In this document: positions 48,158 to 56,211 of the stretch, piece after piece | Layout: the number at the start of each line of letters is the position of its first letter | Numbering within the stretch: position 1 is the stretch's first letter | Source: UBA5336 sp038522375 | Lineage (GTDB): Bacteria; Pseudomonadota; Alphaproteobacteria; Caulobacterales; Hyphomonadaceae | Assembly (NCBI GenBank): GCA_038522375.1 | Contig: JBCBKE010000003.1 | Span: 13,315-77,314, forward strand | DNA length: 64,000 bases | Direction of reading: 5' to 3' | Program-made: the position numbers and the translations under genes | Notes under the pieces: generated by a model | Told to the model about the DNA's origin: nothing | The model's database searches: none | The model's input: the letters and a program-made list of their open reading frames with translations, nothing else

Positions 48158-48502
48158 GTTCCGGACATTATGCCTTCTTCCATCAACCATAACATGGCTC
48201 GGTTTTGAAAACTATGACACAGGCGTCACTTTTTTTCGATCCTTCCGCCGGTTGTTGGTGCGATGCGGTCACAACGTCCGCCTATGCCCAGGCGTTTGGG
48301 CTCACTGCTACATTTTCCGTGGGATGCTGCGGAATGGGCGGGTGCGGCGCGGAGCCAAATCCTAATTCTTTGATTACTTATTAAATTCTTGGATAAACAA
48401 AAGATTAAAATAAGGAATAGGCATAAACCGTAAGAGCGATACATAAATTTAATGTTTGGGATACTATAAGGGCGAAATCTTGATAACATTGGGAGCGAGG
48501 GT
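48158..48502. other. AT-rich intergenic region between P450 and RTX genes
   Basis: About 345 bp separating divergent genes. From 48361 to 48480 the sequence is markedly AT-rich compared with the rest of the window, with TTGATT, TTGGAT, TAAAAT and TACTAT elements that could serve as promoter hexamers, though no pair has consensus 17-bp spacing. It probably holds the RTX promoter. No gene or hairpin terminator was recognised. Confidence 0.5.
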
Positions 48503-49810
48503 ATGGGCGGTCTCACACCAGGTACATTCAGCGTTGATGATGGGTTGCAGGCGCATCCGGCCGATCTCGATGATCTTTATCTCGGCGGAGAAGTCGAGTT
48601 GACACAGGTACAATCTGCCCCGCCGGTGAGTTATGGGCTGCCCGGGGGCGCGACCCCGTTTGATGATGTCTTCGTCGGGACTGGTTTGGACGACCTGCTA
48701 TTCGGCAATGATGGCGAAGATACGCTTATGGGCAGCGCCGGAGACGACACGCTGAACGGGGGTAATCACGACGACCTGCTGCAGGGCGGGACGGGCGCTG
48801 ACGCGCTGCGCGGCGGGAGCGGGCACGATACGCTTTACGGGGGCGCGGATAATGACGCTCTCTTTGGCCATGCGGGCAATGATGCCTTGCACGGTGACGA
48901 CGGCGACGACGCCATCGTTGCTGGCCTCGGCAACGATACGGTCGAAGGCGGCAACGGCAATGATTTTGTGGACGCCAGCAGTGGCCAGGATTCAGTCTTT
49001 GGCGGCGCTGGCAGTGACCGGCTGTTCGGTGGCGGCGACGATGACCAGGTCTTCGGCGAGGCGGGCAATGACTGGGTCAGCGGTGGCGGCGGCGACGATG
49101 ATGTCGATGGCGGCTCGGGCAATGATACCGAGCGCGGAAACCGCGGCGATGATACCCTGCTGGGCGGCACGGGCAGCGACAGGTTGGATGGCGGACAGGG
49201 GAATGACCGGCTCGACGGCGGGGCCGATACCGATTTCCTGAAAGGCCGCCAGAACAACGATATACTGATCGGCGCAGCCGGCGATGACTTCCTCTATGGC
49301 GGCGGCGGAGATGACAGTCTTCTCGGCGGCTTCGGGGATGATTTCATGGCTGGCGGTGCTGGCGATGACAAGTTCACCGGCGGCGTTGGCACCGATACCT
49401 ACTTCTTTGACGCCTCCCATGTCGGGAGCGACACGATTACCGATTTCGAAGCTGGTGAGACCCTTCGCCTGAGCGGGTTTGGTTTCGCCGATACCGCAGC
49501 GGCGTCGGGTGCCCTGGCGCAGTCTGGCGACAATGTGGTGTTCACCAGCGCCGGCGTAACCGTGACGATCGAGGGAGCAAGCCTGTCCGATGTGATCGAC
49601 GCGCTCGACGTGGTGCCGCCGCCAATCGCGCCGACCAGATTCGCATTCGAGCGGGCGGGCGACAGCCCGGTTGCCAATACGCCTCCACCAGAGCTGCTGG
49701 ACGCCATGGCATTTGTCGAACCGGCATCGCTTGATGTGGCAGCCCTCGACCCGATCGATTTCAGCATCGACCTGTGGGTTGATACCTTTGACTTCGCTGA
49801 GGTGGCCTAG
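48503..49810 (+). CDS. RTX-type calcium-binding repeat protein
   Basis: The 435-residue protein has no signal peptide. Residues about 55-300 are some twenty glycine- and aspartate-rich nonapeptides of the GGxGxDxLx kind (GSAGDDTLNGGNHDDLL, GGAGSDRLFGGGDDDQV, GGQGNDRLDGG), which fold into calcium-filled beta-rolls. DTYFFDASHVGSDTITDFEA is the usual capping segment. The last 75 residues are Pro-rich and would hold the type I secretion signal. It is likely exported by an ABC/HlyD/TolC system encoded elsewhere. No enzymatic domain precedes the repeats, so a matrix or surface-coat role is plausible. Confidence 0.92.
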   Translation: MGGLTPGTFSVDDGLQAHPADLDDLYLGGEVELTQVQSAPPVSYGLPGGATPFDDVFVGTGLDDLLFGNDGEDTLMGSAGDDTLNGGNHDDLLQGGTGADALRGGSGHDTLYGGADNDALFGHAGNDALHGDDGDDAIVAGLGNDTVEGGNGNDFVDASSGQDSVFGGAGSDRLFGGGDDDQVFGEAGNDWVSGGGGDDDVDGGSGNDTERGNRGDDTLLGGTGSDRLDGGQGNDRLDGGADTDFLKGRQNNDILIGAAGDDFLYGGGGDDSLLGGFGDDFMAGGAGDDKFTGGVGTDTYFFDASHVGSDTITDFEAGETLRLSGFGFADTAAASGALAQSGDNVVFTSAGVTVTIEGASLSDVIDALDVVPPPIAPTRFAFERAGDSPVANTPPPELLDAMAFVEPASLDVAALDPIDFSIDLWVDTFDFAEVA

Positions 49811-49832
49811 GCGGGGGCAACCCGGCGTTTGT

Positions 49833-50354
49833 TCAGGCCTCCATGGCGGGCCGTGCGCCATAGCGTTCAGCCCGCGCTTTCCGAAGCGCGGCCCGCAAGG
49901 CGTCGGCAAGGCCTGCGCGTTCGTCAGGGGTGAGGAACCGCCCGATGATAAAGGCGGTGTTGCCGTGCTCGATTCTGAGGTGGGACGAGGGCGTGACGGG
50001 CTGATCCATGACAATCCGGGCAAAGCCCGATGGAACCGTCGCATTTCGCTCCCTGCCGCGCCGGTCACGGTGGTGCAGCGCGATCGCTTCCGCAGTGACC
50101 ACGACCCGCGTCTGCTCGACCGAGCGCTTGCGGTGCCAACGGAACGCCAGGTACAGCGCCAGGATATCGAGCCCAAAAAACCACACAACGGGTGTGGCGC
50201 CCATGGCGAGGAACATCACGCTGGAAACAAGGCTGACTGCGATGATCGCACCCATGACCGCTGCGAATGCACCGCGGCTGAGGCTGTCATTCGGGGACAG
50301 GACCGCATCGAGATAGACGGTGGGAGAGGAAATGGCTGCCGGCATGTCTAACAT
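49833..50354 (-). CDS. DUF2244 membrane protein
   Basis: The 173-residue protein has two transmembrane helices near residues 30-75 (AAVMGAIIAVSLVSSVMFLA, VVWFFGLDILALYLAFRW) followed by a soluble domain with VVVTAEAIALHHRDRRGRER and FIIGRFLTPDERAGLADALR, the DUF2244 pattern. The family is common next to nth or cytochrome oxidase genes in alphaproteobacteria; its role is unknown. It is divergent from nth; the two start within 83 bp. Confidence 0.87.
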   Translation of the reverse strand: MLDMPAAISSPTVYLDAVLSPNDSLSRGAFAAVMGAIIAVSLVSSVMFLAMGATPVVWFFGLDILALYLAFRWHRKRSVEQTRVVVTAEAIALHHRDRRGRERNATVPSGFARIVMDQPVTPSSHLRIEHGNTAFIIGRFLTPDERAGLADALRAALRKARAERYGARPAMEA

Positions 50355-50436
50355 GTCCGAACGATAGGGCGCGAACGGGCCGGGGTCGAATCCACCCGCT
50401 GCGCCCTTGCGACGCGGCACGGCTGGACTAAAACCC

Positions 50437-51189
50437 ATGCCCATGCCGACACCCGATGCAAAGCCCGCCACCAAGCCTGCCAGGAAGCGGGTGAAGAAAC
50501 GGGCGCCGCGCACGATGGATAAGGCCAAGGCCGAAGCGCTCTACAAGGTGCTTGCGGCCGAACGGCCCGATCCCCATACCGAACTGGAATTCATCAACCC
50601 TTATACGCTTGTGGTGGCCGTGGCGTTGTCCGCCCAGGCAACCGACGTTGGTGTGAACAGGGCCACCCGGGGCCTGTTCAAGATTGCCGATACGCCCGAG
50701 AAAATGCTGGCCTTGGGCGAGGCCGGCGTTGCCGGTCACATCAAGACCATCGGGCTCTGGCGGAACAAGGCGAAAAACGTGATCGCGCTCAGCCAGATGT
50801 TGATGGACGCGTATGGCGGCGAGGTACCCCGGACGAGGGAAGCGCTTGTGCGCCTGCCTGGCGTCGGGCGGAAAACGGCAAATGTCGTGCTCAACGAAGC
50901 CTTTGGCGAGCCGACAATCGCGGTGGATACCCACATCTTCAGGGTCGCCAATCGCACCGGCCTGGCCCCCGGAAAGGACCCCGACCAGGTGGAGGCCAGC
51001 CTGGAGCGGGTGACGCCGGAACCCTACAAGCTCGGGGCTCACCACTGGCTGATCCTGCATGGCCGCTACGTCTGCAAGGCGCGGACGCCGGAGTGCTGGC
51101 GTTGCGGGATTGCCGATCTCTGCCGCTACAAACCGAAGACGCCTGACCCGGCCACCGTCTCCAAGCTGGGCCCGAAGAAACGCAAATAG
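50437..51189 (+). CDS. nth: Endonuclease III (Nth)
   Basis: The 250-residue protein has VALSAQATDVGVNRATRGLF, the helix-hairpin-helix LPGVGRKTANVVLNEAFG with the catalytic Lys, and AVDTHIFRVANRTGL with the catalytic Asp. The [4Fe-4S] cluster Cys set is CKARTPECWRCGIADLC. It removes oxidised pyrimidines and nicks abasic sites. A basic, Lys-rich N-terminal tail precedes the core. Starts at 50407, 50437 or 50515 are possible. Confidence 0.95.
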   Translation: MPMPTPDAKPATKPARKRVKKRAPRTMDKAKAEALYKVLAAERPDPHTELEFINPYTLVVAVALSAQATDVGVNRATRGLFKIADTPEKMLALGEAGVAGHIKTIGLWRNKAKNVIALSQMLMDAYGGEVPRTREALVRLPGVGRKTANVVLNEAFGEPTIAVDTHIFRVANRTGLAPGKDPDQVEASLERVTPEPYKLGAHHWLILHGRYVCKARTPECWRCGIADLCRYKPKTPDPATVSKLGPKKRK

Positions 51190-51287
51190 GTTTGCGAACG
51201 GCGTCAATTCGGGGCGATCCCCTATTGGAGGGCGGCACTGGATTGGCCAAGTCAGGGACGTGGGGCGCATCGGCAGGGAGACTGGCC

Positions 51288-52601
51288 ATGTTCGAGGCAG
51301 TTTATGCGGCGAAGCGACGGTCGGCCGCCAGCGCGGTCGCGGATATTCGGTCGGCCACAGATATCGCCATGGGCATGGCGCTGGGCCAACCGCCCGCCCT
51401 GTTGGACGCCCTGGCGAAACGCCTCGATGCGGGCAGTCTTGAGGCCTTGCGGCTTTGGTATTTTCACTCGATGCCGCCGTCGGCCGAGACGATCCTGCGC
51501 TACGATCTCATGGACCGGGTGACACCCCATTGCATGTTCCTGGGCCCGATCGAGCGCGAGCTTCAGGCCCGGGGTGATCAAGAGGGGCGGCGGGTCGTGA
51601 ATTTCGTTCCCGTTGCGTTTTCTGATGCCCCGCGCGTGCTCGGCGAGCAGGTTCAGATAGACACGTTTCTCACGACCGTATCGCCCATGGACCGGCATGG
51701 TTACTTCACGTTCGGCGCCAACAACGACTATGCGTCAGCCACGGCACGGACGGCGCGGCGCACGATTGTGGAGGTCAATGAGAACCTGCCACGGGTCTTT
51801 GGTGCATCGACCCTGCACATCAGCGAAATTGATGCGGTCGTCGAGAATACCGCTGAACTGTTCGAGATGCCGGTCCATCCGCCGCGTGCTGCGGACAACC
51901 GGATCGGGGAGATCATTGCAGACCTCGTGCCCGATGGAGCGTGTCTTCAAATGGGGATCGGTGCGCTTCCCAACGCGGTATGTCAGCACCTGAAAGGCCG
52001 CACTGACCTCGGCGTTCATACCGAACTTCTGAGCCCCGGCCTTGTGGACCTCATCCAGGCTGGCGCTGTCACGAACCGCAGGAAAACGACCTTTCCGGGC
52101 CGGTCCGTCTTCACCTTCGCCCTTGGCAACCAGGCCATGTACGACCTGATCGACGACAACCCGTCGATCGAGAGCCATCCGGTCAACATCGTGAATGATC
52201 CGCGCCATATCGCGAAGAACCCGGGTGTCGTCTCGATCAATGCCACGCTGGAGATCGACCTGTTCGGTGCTTGCAACTCGGAAACCCTTGGCGGGCGTCA
52301 GTATAGCGGGTCCGGTGGCCAGCTTGATTTTGTGCGCGGCGCCAGGGCTTCGGCCAATGGACGGTCGATTATCGCTTGCCGGTCAACGGCCAAGGGCGGC
52401 ACGGTCTCGCGGATCGTGCCGGCGCTGACGGGGCCGGTCACCACGCCCCGGAACGATGTGGATACCGTGGTGACCGAGTTCGGTGCCGTGCGTCTGATCG
52501 GTCTGGGGTCGGAAGAGCGCGTCCGGGCCATGATCGGTCTCGCCCACCCTGACCACCCGGAGGCCCTGGCAGCGGCGGCGAAGGCCAGGACGTTGATCTG
52601 A
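51288..52601 (+). CDS. Acetyl-CoA hydrolase/4-hydroxybutyrate CoA-transferase family
   Basis: The 437-residue protein has GVHTELLSPGLVDLIQAGAV with the active-site Glu that carries CoA, and YSGSGGQLDFVRGARAS, the GxGGxxDF CoA-binding loop. Both halves of the CoA-transferase I fold are present. Members transfer CoA between acetyl-CoA or butyryl-CoA and 4-hydroxybutyrate, acetate or propionate, or hydrolyse acetyl-CoA. A start at 51288 is preceded by CAGGGAGA. The position near phaZ-type metabolism is suggestive only. Confidence 0.87.
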   Translation: MFEAVYAAKRRSAASAVADIRSATDIAMGMALGQPPALLDALAKRLDAGSLEALRLWYFHSMPPSAETILRYDLMDRVTPHCMFLGPIERELQARGDQEGRRVVNFVPVAFSDAPRVLGEQVQIDTFLTTVSPMDRHGYFTFGANNDYASATARTARRTIVEVNENLPRVFGASTLHISEIDAVVENTAELFEMPVHPPRAADNRIGEIIADLVPDGACLQMGIGALPNAVCQHLKGRTDLGVHTELLSPGLVDLIQAGAVTNRRKTTFPGRSVFTFALGNQAMYDLIDDNPSIESHPVNIVNDPRHIAKNPGVVSINATLEIDLFGACNSETLGGRQYSGSGGQLDFVRGARASANGRSIIACRSTAKGGTVSRIVPALTGPVTTPRNDVDTVVTEFGAVRLIGLGSEERVRAMIGLAHPDHPEALAAAAKARTLI

Positions 52602-52684
52602 CGCGCGTGACCGAGGTCGGACTCTACTGATCCCGCAGCCAGTTTCCCTTTGCGTCAATGGTGTTCCGCAGCTAGATTTGAGGC

Positions 52685-53290
52685 ATGCAACTCGACGCAC
52701 CCGGGCTCGAAAACGACCTTGTTCGCATGACCTTGTTCGACGAGGGCCATGTGCAGGAGCTGCGTGCCAGCACTGCGGTAAAGTCCATGTGGGAGTCGAT
52801 GCCCGACTTGCCGAAGGGGACGAATTTCGAGGCCTATGCCGAACACATCCTGACCTTGAAGAAAAAGGCCAGCCTTGTCCCGTTTGCGATCCACCGCTGT
52901 TCCGATGGGGCGTTTGCGGGCGTCATTTCATTCGAGAACATGCGGCGGGTGCATCGGCGGTTGCGCATTTCCCACTACTGGCATCCCGAGACCATGCGGG
53001 GGTCGGGAGTCTTCCAGGCCAGCCAGGCGCTCATGATTGGCCGGGCGCTCGATTGGGGCGCGAGGCGGATCGCCTGGATGGTTCCAGCACGAAACGTAGG
53101 AGCGCTGGCAGCGATCCGCAGCCTTGGCGCCCGGGAGGAAGGCTTTCTGCGCAGTTTCCTGCGGCTTGCCGATGGCACGTTCGCGGACATGGTCGTCTTC
53201 GCTTTCCTCCACGATGAAGCGCGTGCTGCCCTGCCTGTGATCAATGATCGGTGGCGGGCGCTCATGGCGGCGGCCGAGACAACGACTTGA
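52685..53290 (+). CDS. GNAT-family N-acetyltransferase
   Basis: The 201-residue protein resembles RimJ/RimL-like acetyltransferases: LENDLVRMTLFDEGHVQELR, then PFAIHRCSDGAFAGVISFEN and RISHYWHPETMRGSGVFQAS, with the acetyl-CoA loop replaced by an MRGSGV segment, and MVPARNVGALAAIRSLGARE, the conserved N-x-x-A-x-x-A-x-x-x-G region. The acceptor (antibiotic, protein N-terminus or small amine) cannot be told. Confidence 0.85.
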   Translation: MQLDAPGLENDLVRMTLFDEGHVQELRASTAVKSMWESMPDLPKGTNFEAYAEHILTLKKKASLVPFAIHRCSDGAFAGVISFENMRRVHRRLRISHYWHPETMRGSGVFQASQALMIGRALDWGARRIAWMVPARNVGALAAIRSLGAREEGFLRSFLRLADGTFADMVVFAFLHDEARAALPVINDRWRALMAAAETTT

Positions 53291-53353
53291 CCCATCCCGC
53301 ACCCTGTGGCTAAAGCCGCGATCAATCTGCGCACTGTGAAAAGCGCGTCTTGA

Positions 53354-53414
53354 CCAGGGCACGACCCTGGCGAGGCCCCCCGCCCGGCGATGGTTCGCTC
53401 AGCGGGGCATTTTT
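53354..53414 (+). other. Two hairpins with a T-run between the GNAT gene and ffh
   Basis: CCAGGG-CACGA-CCCTGG forms a small hairpin at 53354-53370. A second stem, GCCCC (53375-53379) with GGGGC (53404-53408), is followed by ATTTTTC. The pair could terminate GNAT transcription or act as a leader attenuator for ffh. A small RNA of unknown kind is possible; no 4.5S/SRP RNA signature was found here. Confidence 0.45.
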
Positions 53415-53491
53415 CATTTGGGCCGGTGTTGACGAGGCAAGGCCCGGCCCTGACCGTGTGGAATAGATCAGAGCGGAGCTGAGGAACGGAC

Positions 53492-54982
53492 ATGTTTGAC
53501 ACGCTTTCAGACCGCCTGGGCGGTATATTCGAAGGGCTGACAGGCCGCGGCGCGCTTTCCGAGAAAGACGTGACAGCCGCCCTGCGCGAAATTCGTGTGG
53601 CCCTGCTGGAGGCCGATGTCGCGCTGCCGGTGGTCAAGGACTTCATCGGCAAGGTGAAGGAACGGGCTGTCGGCGAGGAGGTGGTTCGCTCCGTGAAGCC
53701 GGGCCAGCAAGTCGTGAAGATCGTCCATGATGGCCTGGTCGAGATGCTGGGAGGGGAAGCGGCCGATACATCCCTGAAGGTGGATAACCCCCCATCCATT
53801 GTGATGATGGCGGGGCTGCAGGGCTCGGGCAAGACCACTACGACCGGCAAGCTGGCCAAGCGGCTCGCCGACAAGGAGCGGAAAAAGGTGTTGCTGGCCT
53901 CACTGGACGTGCGCCGCCCCGCTGCCATGGAACAACTCGCGATCCTGGCTGACCAGGCTGGCGAGAACGTCTCGTCCCTGCCGATCATCAAGGGCCAGCT
54001 ACCGGCTGACATCGCCCGCCGTGCGGTGCAGGCTGCCAAGCTCGGCGGATATGATGTGCTGTTCCTGGATACCGCGGGCCGGACATCCATCGACGAGCAG
54101 ATGATGACCGAGGCGGCGGAAGTCGCAGCCATTGCCGAGCCCGGGGAAATCCTGCTGGTGGCCGACAGCCTCACCGGACAGGACGCCGTCGAAACGGCCC
54201 AGCGTTTCCATGACCGCCTGCCGCTCACCGGCCTTGTCCTGACCCGGATGGACGGCGATGGGCGCGGCGGTGCGGCCCTCTCCATGCGGGCGGTGACCGG
54301 GTTGCCGATCAAGTTCCTGGGAACCGGCGAAAAGCTGGATGGGGTCGAGCTGTTCGACGCCAAGCGCCTGGCGGGCCGTATCCTTGGCCAGGGCGATATC
54401 GTTTCCCTCGTCGAAAAGGCGGCCGAAAACTACGACCAGGAACAAGCCGAGCGCATGGCGAAGAAGATGCGCAAGGGCGAGTTCGACCTCGAAGACCTAC
54501 GCGACCAGCTCCGCCAGATGCAGAAGATGGGCGGGCTTGGCGGCATCATGGGCATGTTGCCGGGCGCGAAAAAGGCCAAGCAGGCCATGGAAAGCGCCAA
54601 TCTGGATGACAAGGTCCTGCTTCGCCAGGAAGCGATCATCGGCTCGATGACGCGCCAGGAGCGGCGTAAACCGGCCCTGCTCAATGCCTCACGCCGGAAG
54701 CGGATCGCCGCCGGCGCTGGCGTCACGGTGCAGGAGGTCAACAAGCTCATGAAGATGCACAAGCAGATGTCCGGCATGATGAAGAAGATGGGCAAGAAGG
54801 GCGGCATGAAGGGCCTGATGAACGCCATGGGCGGCGCCGGCGGGATGCCTCCCGGAGGCATGGGCGGATTGGCCGACGGCATGAGCCCGCAGGACCTAGC
54901 GAAGCTCGGTGGCGCACCGGGTGGGCTCCCGGGGCTGCCCGGTGGCGGGGGACTGCCTGGGCTGCCGGGGGGGAAGAAATGA
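53492..54982 (+). CDS. ffh: Signal recognition particle protein Ffh
   Basis: The 496-residue GTPase has MMAGLQGSGKTTTTGKLAKR (P-loop), DVRRPAAMEQLAIL, FLDTAGRTSIDEQMM and LTRMDGDGRGGAALSMRAVT, the SRP GTPase motifs, followed by the methionine-rich M domain (RQMQKMGGLGGIMGMLPGAK, MKMHKQMSGMMKKMG). The C-terminal 60 residues are Gly/Met/Pro-rich, as in alphaproteobacterial Ffh. It binds signal peptides and 4.5S RNA and targets proteins to SecYEG. Its stop overlaps the next gene by 4 bp. Confidence 0.97.
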   Translation: MFDTLSDRLGGIFEGLTGRGALSEKDVTAALREIRVALLEADVALPVVKDFIGKVKERAVGEEVVRSVKPGQQVVKIVHDGLVEMLGGEAADTSLKVDNPPSIVMMAGLQGSGKTTTTGKLAKRLADKERKKVLLASLDVRRPAAMEQLAILADQAGENVSSLPIIKGQLPADIARRAVQAAKLGGYDVLFLDTAGRTSIDEQMMTEAAEVAAIAEPGEILLVADSLTGQDAVETAQRFHDRLPLTGLVLTRMDGDGRGGAALSMRAVTGLPIKFLGTGEKLDGVELFDAKRLAGRILGQGDIVSLVEKAAENYDQEQAERMAKKMRKGEFDLEDLRDQLRQMQKMGGLGGIMGMLPGAKKAKQAMESANLDDKVLLRQEAIIGSMTRQERRKPALLNASRRKRIAAGAGVTVQEVNKLMKMHKQMSGMMKKMGKKGGMKGLMNAMGGAGGMPPGGMGGLADGMSPQDLAKLGGAPGGLPGLPGGGGLPGLPGGKK

Positions 54983-55272
54983 ACAGAGCGATGTGTCCGC
55001 ACTGCGGTTTAGTCACAAGGGGTCAGCTTCTCAAGGTCCAGTGCCGGGGATGTAATGCTGTCGGTTCAATCTCAACAATCACTCTAGCGATTGGATTGTT
55101 GCTACCCTTTATGCTGTCTATCGTTGTCGTTTCTGCGCTTCAACTGTCCGGGTCTCTCAGCAAGGCTTTTAGCGATACGTTGGCTGTTGGTTTCGTTGTT
55201 TGGATCGGAGCAGCTGTGCCCACGTCCGCCATTGTTGATTGGAAACTCAGGTCTTGGTCTTCGCCGGCATGA
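54979..55272 (+). CDS. Small zinc-ribbon membrane protein, unknown
   Basis: The 97-residue protein has a zinc-ribbon-like N-terminus (CPHC at residues 6-9 and CRGC at about 22-25), then two transmembrane helices (ITLAIGLLLPFMLSIVVVSA and LAVGFVVWIGAAVPTSAIVD). The start ATG overlaps the ffh stop (ATGA) and its own stop overlaps the chorismate mutase ATG, also ATGA, so all three are translationally coupled. Its base composition is less GC-rich than its neighbours. I do not recognise the family; a role beside SRP-dependent membrane insertion is a guess from position only. Confidence 0.72.
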   Translation: MNRAMCPHCGLVTRGQLLKVQCRGCNAVGSISTITLAIGLLLPFMLSIVVVSALQLSGSLSKAFSDTLAVGFVVWIGAAVPTSAIVDWKLRSWSSPA

Positions 55273-55556
55273 CTCCCCCCGACCAGCTCTCCAACTACCG
55301 CGCCAGCATCGACAATCTTGATGCCATCCTGCTGCATACGCTGGCCGAGCGGTTCAAGGTCACCCAGGCGGTGGGGCGGCTGAAGGCCGAGCATGGCTTG
55401 CCGCCGGCGGACAAGGCGCGGGAGGCGCGTCAGATCGAGCGGCTGCGGGAGCTGGCCGACCGATCGGGCCTTGATCCCGAATTCGCCGAGAAATTCCTCA
55501 CTTTCATCGTGGCCGAAGTCATCCGCCACCACGAACAGATCCGGGACGCCGAATGA
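55269..55556 (+). CDS. Chorismate mutase (AroQ type)
   Basis: The 95-residue protein is a monofunctional AroQ-fold mutase: LSNYRASIDNLDAILLHTLA, ERFKVTQAVGRLKAEHGLP and AREARQIERLRELADRSGLD with the Arg/Lys residues that bind chorismate, then FLTFIVAEVIRHHEQIR. It makes prephenate for phenylalanine and tyrosine synthesis. The position between ffh and rpsP is conserved in alphaproteobacteria. Start ATG 55269 overlaps the preceding stop. Confidence 0.93.
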   Translation: MTPPDQLSNYRASIDNLDAILLHTLAERFKVTQAVGRLKAEHGLPPADKAREARQIERLRELADRSGLDPEFAEKFLTFIVAEVIRHHEQIRDAE

Positions 55557-55675
55557 TGCGCGTCCCCCGGACAATCACCCTTCGACGCATCAACACAAGC
55601 AAAGCGGAGGAGCAGGGTGGCCAGGCATAGGCCCGGACCAGCACCCAAGCCCCTTCACCAACCAGGAGACATACC

Positions 55676-56125
55676 ATGGCCCTCAAGATCAGGCTCGCCC
55701 GCGGCGGGTCCAAGAAACGCCCCTTCTACCGCGTCGTCGTTGCCGATGCCCGTGCCCCCCGCGACGGACGGTTCATCGACAAGATCGGCACCTATGATCC
55801 TCGCCTCCCGAAGGATAGCGAACAGCGTGTCCAGATTGATGGCGCGAAGGCCGCTGAGTGGATCAGGAAAGGGGCACAGCCCACCGAACGGGTGGCGCGC
55901 TTTCTGAGCCAGATCACGCTGGAAGGGGCCGAAGGGCCGGTCTGGGCGTGGGAACCGGGCAACAACCCGAAGAAGGGTGAGCCTGGCACGAAGGCCAAGG
56001 AACGCGAGGAAGAGCGCGCGGAGAAGGAACAGTCCCGCAAGGACGCCGAGGAAGAGGCGAAGAACGCCCCCGCCGAGGAACCGGCTGCCGAAGAGGCCCC
56101 TGCCGAGGAAGTGGCCGAGGCCTGA
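55676..56125 (+). CDS. rpsP: 30S ribosomal protein S16 with long acidic tail
   Basis: The first 85 residues are a standard S16 (MALKIRLARGGSKKRPFYRV, DARAPRDGRFIDKIGTYDP, AAEWIRKGAQPTERVARFL). Beyond about residue 95 is a 55-residue charged, Ala/Glu/Lys-rich tail (EREEERAEKEQSRKDAEEEA) seen in many alphaproteobacteria. AGGAGA lies 6 nt before the ATG. The usual downstream rimM-trmD-rplS is missing; a terminator and a convergent TonB receptor follow. Confidence 0.97.
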   Translation: MALKIRLARGGSKKRPFYRVVVADARAPRDGRFIDKIGTYDPRLPKDSEQRVQIDGAKAAEWIRKGAQPTERVARFLSQITLEGAEGPVWAWEPGNNPKKGEPGTKAKEREEERAEKEQSRKDAEEEAKNAPAEEPAAEEAPAEEVAEA

Positions 56126-56153
56126 TCGCGTTCGTTTTCCACCTTTCATCCGA

Positions 56154-56192
56154 CAAAAAAAGCGGCGCCCCTGGAGGCGCCGCTTTCGTTTT
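56154..56192. terminator. Bidirectional terminator between rpsP and the TonB receptor
   Basis: AGCGGCGCC (56161-56169) and GGCGCCGCT (56176-56184) form a 9-bp stem around a 6-nt loop, flanked by AAAAAAA on the left and TTCGTTTT on the right. It can terminate rpsP on the plus strand and, better, the receptor transcript on the minus strand. Confidence 0.88.
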
Positions 56193-56211
56193 GGAGGGTA
56201 TCGGTCAGCCG

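Noticed and set aside
48503..49800. Nucleotide repeats in the RTX gene as a tandem repeat array
   Set aside because: The periodicity follows the nine-residue protein repeat and the copies differ at the DNA level; it is coding structure, not an independent DNA repeat or CRISPR.
53290..53491. 4.5S (SRP) RNA gene next to ffh
   Set aside because: The conserved GGAAGCAGC/GGTCAGG loop sequences are absent.
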